This document shows, in pieces, positions 6,041-8,504 of a stretch of 8,504 nucleotides of DNA (its first letter is position 1; the number at the start of each line of letters is the position of its first letter). The stretch lies in the NCBI GenBank assembly GCA_903877945.1, contig CAIRFY010000284.1, positions 1 through 8,504 on the forward strand, given 5' to 3'. This stretch comes from an uncultured Oscillochloris sp. (lineage in GTDB: Bacteria; Chloroflexota; Chloroflexia; Chloroflexales; Chloroflexaceae). Position numbers and translations under genes: made by a program. The notes below the pieces were generated by a model. It was not told the origin of the DNA. It saw nothing but the letters and a program-made list of their open reading frames with translations, and searched no databases.

Positions 6041-7350
6041 GCAACATCAGCGACCAGGACGCGCTGCGCTGGCTGCACAGCTTCGCCGATAGCGAGCGGC
6101 AGTTGCCGCGCACCCCGGCGGAGTTTAATCTGCCGCGCACCCAGGCGCTGCTCGACCTGCTCGGGAATCCGCAGCGCCGCTACCCATCTGTGATGATCGC
6201 GGGGACGAAGGGCAAGGGATCGACCGCCGCGATGGTCGAGGCGATCCTGCGGGCGGGCGGGTTGCGCACCGGCCTGTACACCTCGCCACACCTGCATACC
6301 TTTCGTGAGCGTATCCAGGTTGATCGCGCTCTGATCACGCCCGCCATGATTGCCGAGCAGGTCGCCCAGATCCAGCCGCAGGTCGCTCGGCTCGACCCGA
6401 AGCTGGGCGACCTTTCGATCTACGAGGTGCAGACCGTGCTGGCGTTGTCGCACTTCGCCGCCGCACAGGTCGAGTGCGCCGTGCTGGAGATTGGTCTGGG
6501 TGGACGCGACGACGCGGTGAATGTGGTCACGCCGGTCGTCTCGGCGGTCAGTTCGCTCAGCCTCGACCACACGCAGATCCTGGGGCCGACGCTGGAGGAC
6601 ATTGCGGCGCACAAGGCCGGGATCATCAAGCCGGGCGTGCCGATCATCACGGTACCCCAGGCTCCGCAGGCGGCGGCGGTGCTGGCGCGGGTTGCGGCAG
6701 ATCAGGCCGCGCCGCTCTGGATCGCCGGGGCAAGCGGGCTGCGCCGTGGTTCGGACGACCTTGTCCGCCCTTACCCGGCGGCGATACGGCCCGACACGCT
6801 GCGGCTGGCGGGGCAATTTCAGATCGAGAACGCGCAACTTGCCAGCGGCATCGCGCTGCTGCTACGCGATGTCGGTATGCCGCTGCCTGATCACACCTTC
6901 GCCACCGGGCTGGCGTCCGTGCGCTGGCCGGGGCGACTCGAAACGCTGCGCAGCCACCCGCGCCTGATCGTCGATGGTGCCCACAACGGGGATTCCGCGC
7001 GCAAACTGATGCTGGCGTTGCGCGAGCTACAGCCCTCCGGCGCGCTGATCGTGATCCTGGGGACATCGGCGGATAAAGACCTCGCCGCAATCGCCGAGGC
7101 GCTGGTGCCACACGCCGAAACGGTGATTGTCACCCAATCTGCGCACCCGCGTGCGGCCACGTGTGCGGCGCTGCTCGCGGCAGTGCGGCCCTTCGCGCAC
7201 AGCGAGCCACTGGCTATTAGCGCGGTGTCTGACGCGGTCGCCGAGGCGCTACGCCGCGCTGGCCCCAACGACCTGATCTGCGCCACCGGCTCGCTGTTTG
7301 TTGTCGCCGCCGTCCGCGAAGCCTGTGGCTATGGAGAAGGCGACGGATGA
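6037..7350 (+). CDS. folC: Dihydrofolate synthase / folylpolyglutamate synthase
   Basis: The protein has 437 residues from GTG 6037, typical of the family. It adds glutamate to dihydropteroate and further glutamates to folates using ATP. It shows the Mur-ligase-like pattern: P-loop GTKGKGST (56-63), TSPHL with the FRERI loop shortly after, LEIGLGGRDDAVNVV (about 150-164), SLDHTQILG with Asp177-His178, Lys193 in AHKAGIIKPG as the expected carbamylated lysine, and DGAHN (313-317) in the C-terminal domain. One copy probably performs both reactions, as in many bacteria, but the sequence alone does not prove this. No ribosome site precedes the GTG, so it probably depends on ribosomes finishing folP. 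It ends the operon; a palindromic element begins 19 bases after its stop. Confidence 0.95.
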   Translation: MSNISDQDALRWLHSFADSERQLPRTPAEFNLPRTQALLDLLGNPQRRYPSVMIAGTKGKGSTAAMVEAILRAGGLRTGLYTSPHLHTFRERIQVDRALITPAMIAEQVAQIQPQVARLDPKLGDLSIYEVQTVLALSHFAAAQVECAVLEIGLGGRDDAVNVVTPVVSAVSSLSLDHTQILGPTLEDIAAHKAGIIKPGVPIITVPQAPQAAAVLARVAADQAAPLWIAGASGLRRGSDDLVRPYPAAIRPDTLRLAGQFQIENAQLASGIALLLRDVGMPLPDHTFATGLASVRWPGRLETLRSHPRLIVDGAHNGDSARKLMLALRELQPSGALIVILGTSADKDLAAIAEALVPHAETVIVTQSAHPRAATCAALLAAVRPFAHSEPLAISAVSDAVAEALRRAGPNDLICATGSLFVVAAVREACGYGEGDG

Positions 7351-7368
7351 TACTACGCAGTAGGGCAT

Positions 7369-7458
7369 AAGTAACGCTGTCACCCTGAGCGAAGCGAAGG
7401 GTTCCGACCGGGATTCTTCGCTTCGCTCAGAATGACAGGACGCCTCACAGCGTTACTT
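7369..7458. repeat. Nested palindromic repeat element, possible operon-end structure
   Basis: An inner inverted repeat pairs 7377-7399 with 7416-7438 (21 of 23 matches, 16-base loop). An outer one pairs 7369-7380 with 7447-7458 perfectly (12 of 12). The two share the left CTGT at 7377-7380, which can pair with either of two ACAG copies (7435-7438 and 7447-7450) that are 8 bases apart on the right. The core resembles TGAGCGAAGCGAAG-type palindromes that I recall as common intergenic repeats in Chloroflexi. There is no T-run, so if it ends folC transcription it does so by structure alone. No transposase or clear target duplication is seen. Confidence 0.8.
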
Positions 7459-7463
7459 CTGCG

Positions 7464-7478
7464 GTATTACGATAATAC
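7464..7478. promoter_or_regulatory. Operator-like dyad over a possible -10 of rnhC
   Basis: GTATTA (7464-7469) and TAATAC (7473-7478) form a perfect 6-bp inverted repeat around CGA. GATAAT at 7471-7476 inside it resembles a -10 box, but no -35 hexamer is found at the right distance. The stretch 7461-7515 is much richer in A and T than its surroundings, as expected for a promoter and leader. Either a promoter, a repressor site or a chance dyad is possible. Confidence 0.35.
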
Positions 7479-7498
7479 TTCTAGGAATATGGTCGAAA

Positions 7499-7505
7499 TA
7501 AGGAG
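7499..7505 (+). promoter_or_regulatory. Shine-Dalgarno TAAGGAG supporting start 7516
   Basis: TAAGGAG lies 10 bases before ATG 7516. The in-frame ATG at 7489 has TAGGA only 2 bases away, and the ATG at 7432 lies inside the palindromic element, so 7516 is the best start. Confidence 0.7.
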
Positions 7506-7515
7506 CTTTGACACA

Positions 7516-8457
7516 ATGGAAGATCAACGTCTAACTGCACTAGTGCGCGGGATCGAGGGTGCCGCATGGGCGTGGCGCCCAGGTAAACCCATCCCTCATG
7601 GCACGCAACTGATTATATCTGACGGCGCACAGGAGGCCACGCTGGACTTCTACCCGAAGCACGGGCGCTGCGTCGTTGGCGGGACAGAGTCGCCATTGCG
7701 GCGCGGGCTGTCACAGATGGCGGCAGCACAGGATCAGGGTATCGCGAGAACGCCGGTGACGCCGAGGGCCACCAAGGCGGCCTCGGCGCTGATCACCGGT
7801 GCCCACATTGGGATGGACGAGTCGGGCAAGGGCGACTGGTACGGCCCGCTGATTGTGGCCGCCGTCTATGTTGATTCGCAGACAGTTGTGGCCCTCCAGC
7901 GCGGCGGCGTGCGCGACAGCAAAGAACTGGATGGCGGGTCGCTGCCGCAGATCGCCGCCCTCGTTGAGCGGGTGGTGCCCGAGTCGGCGCGGCGGGTGAC
8001 GGTACTCGACCCGGAGGTGTATAACCGGCGCTACGCGGGGTTAGGCAACATCAACCTGCTGCTCGCCGAGCTGTACGCGGAGACAGTGGCCTCCGTGCGC
8101 GAGTCCACGGGCTGCGAGCGGATCGTGTGCGACCAGTTCGCGCAGCGGGCGGATCGGCTGGAGCGGTCATTTGCCTCCGCCGGGCTACCGCGCCCCGAGC
8201 AGATGCACCACGCCGAGGCGGCGAGCGTGGCGGTGGCGGCCGCATCGGTGTTGGCCAGCGCACGGTTTGGAGTCGAGTTGGTGCGGCTGGGGGCGCTGGC
8301 GGGGCTGCGCGGGCAACTGCCGGCGGGCGCGTCGGCGGTACGTGCGTTGAAGGCGGCGGCGCAGCACATTCTGGCCCGCGAGGGCCGTGAGGGCCTGGGG
8401 CGCTACGCGAAGCTGAACTTTAACCCGGTGCAGGAGTTGATAGCCGATAGCCGATAG
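7516..8457 (+). CDS. rnhC: Ribonuclease HIII
   Basis: The protein has 313 residues from ATG 7516, matching RNase HIII (about 300-315) rather than the shorter RNase HII. It cuts the RNA strand of RNA-DNA hybrids in the cytoplasm. Residues 1-60 resemble the N-terminal TBP-like substrate-binding domain (HGTQLIISDG, then a small beta strand set ending VVGGTES). The catalytic domain begins GMDESGKGDWYGPLIVAAV (99-117) with Asp101 and Glu102; the Ser-Gly-Lys-Gly form is the RNase HIII version of the RNase HII block. RDSKEL, CDQFA with Asp206, and HAEAASVAVAAAS with Glu234 follow and are the other likely active-site parts. The last residues (IADSR) and the TAG stop are encoded by a GATAGCC repeat array, so the original C-terminus may have been altered. 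It is probably transcribed apart from folC, given the 165-base gap and palindrome. Confidence 0.9.
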   Translation: MEDQRLTALVRGIEGAAWAWRPGKPIPHGTQLIISDGAQEATLDFYPKHGRCVVGGTESPLRRGLSQMAAAQDQGIARTPVTPRATKAASALITGAHIGMDESGKGDWYGPLIVAAVYVDSQTVVALQRGGVRDSKELDGGSLPQIAALVERVVPESARRVTVLDPEVYNRRYAGLGNINLLLAELYAETVASVRESTGCERIVCDQFAQRADRLERSFASAGLPRPEQMHHAEAASVAVAAASVLASARFGVELVRLGALAGLRGQLPAGASAVRALKAAAQHILAREGREGLGRYAKLNFNPVQELIADSR

Positions 8458-8504
8458 CCGATAGCCGATAGCCGATAGCCGATAGCCGATAGCCGATAGC
8501 CGAT
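8439..8504. repeat. GATAGCC heptamer tandem array (over 9 copies, open at right edge)
   Basis: Nine perfect GATAGCC units plus GAT run to the window end without a single mismatch. The first two and a half units are inside rnhC and supply its stop. Because 7 is not a multiple of 3, the array passes through all frames every 21 bases and offers TAG in each + frame. On the minus strand the same array has no stop in any frame. Perfect identity suggests recent slippage or an assembly edge at a repeat. The total copy number is unknown. Confidence 0.95.

Larger units (their letters stand above)
4159..7350 (+). other. Folate biosynthesis operon (PTPS-like, folK, folP, folC)
   Basis: Four genes in one direction overlap end to end with no spacer. 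Each junction is GTGA: at 4647-4650, 5144-5147 and 6037-6040 the next gene's GTG start shares two bases with the previous TGA stop. The gene order follows the pathway: 6-hydroxymethyldihydropterin formation, its pyrophosphorylation, coupling to p-aminobenzoate, then glutamate addition. Translational coupling is expected, because folK and folC lack good ribosome sites of their own. No convincing promoter was found in the 245 bases upstream. Confidence 0.85.

Noticed and set aside
6474..6967. Extra + strand frames inside folC
   Set aside because: Their composition is Arg/Gly/Ala-rich and typical of shifted frames; the folC frame has all expected motifs.
7432..7515. Earlier rnhC starts at ATG 7432 and ATG 7489
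   Set aside because: The first is inside the palindromic element and the second has poor ribosome-site spacing. RNase HIII similarity begins after 7516.

Overview
The window is GC-rich (mostly above 60% by eye). It looks like a chromosomal segment from a Chloroflexi bacterium, probably near Roseiflexus, Chloroflexus or Kouleothrix. This rests on gene content and style: a kinase-like/WD40 membrane protein, a folate cluster headed by a PTPS-type enzyme rather than FolB, RNase HIII, and many short palindromic and tandem repeats between genes. No marker gene is present, so the assignment is an inference. All six protein genes lie on the + strand.

Layout. Positions 1-206 hold a GC-rich hairpin repeat, a possible insertion-sequence end and an extended -10 promoter. 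Positions 207-3260 encode a 1017-residue protein with a degenerate kinase domain, a Pro-rich linker, one membrane span and about 14 WD40 blades. After 38 bases comes a small cytoplasmic sulfite-oxidase-fold (Mo-pterin) protein at 3299-3913. The gap 3914-4158 holds an 8-nt tandem repeat that folds back on an inverted copy of itself.

Positions 4159-7350 form a compact folate operon: PTPS-like enzyme, folK, folP, folC. The genes stand in the order of the reactions. Each of the three junctions is a 4-nt GTGA overlap in which a GTG start overlaps the upstream TGA stop. The PTPS-like protein has Cys and Glu side by side at its active site. That is the signature of the PTPS class that can replace dihydroneopterin aldolase (FolB), so this operon probably runs from dihydroneopterin triphosphate to folylpolyglutamate without FolB. 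GTP cyclohydrolase (folE) is not in the window.

A nested palindromic element (7369-7458) and an AT-rich leader follow, then rnhC (RNase HIII, 7516-8457). The last codons and the stop of rnhC lie inside a GATAGCC heptamer array that runs off the right edge.

The points most worth a second look are the FolB-bypass operon with its Cys+Glu PTPS, the predicted pseudokinase/two-propeller membrane protein, and the different repeat family in each intergenic gap. I did not find a clearly new defence or mobile system.
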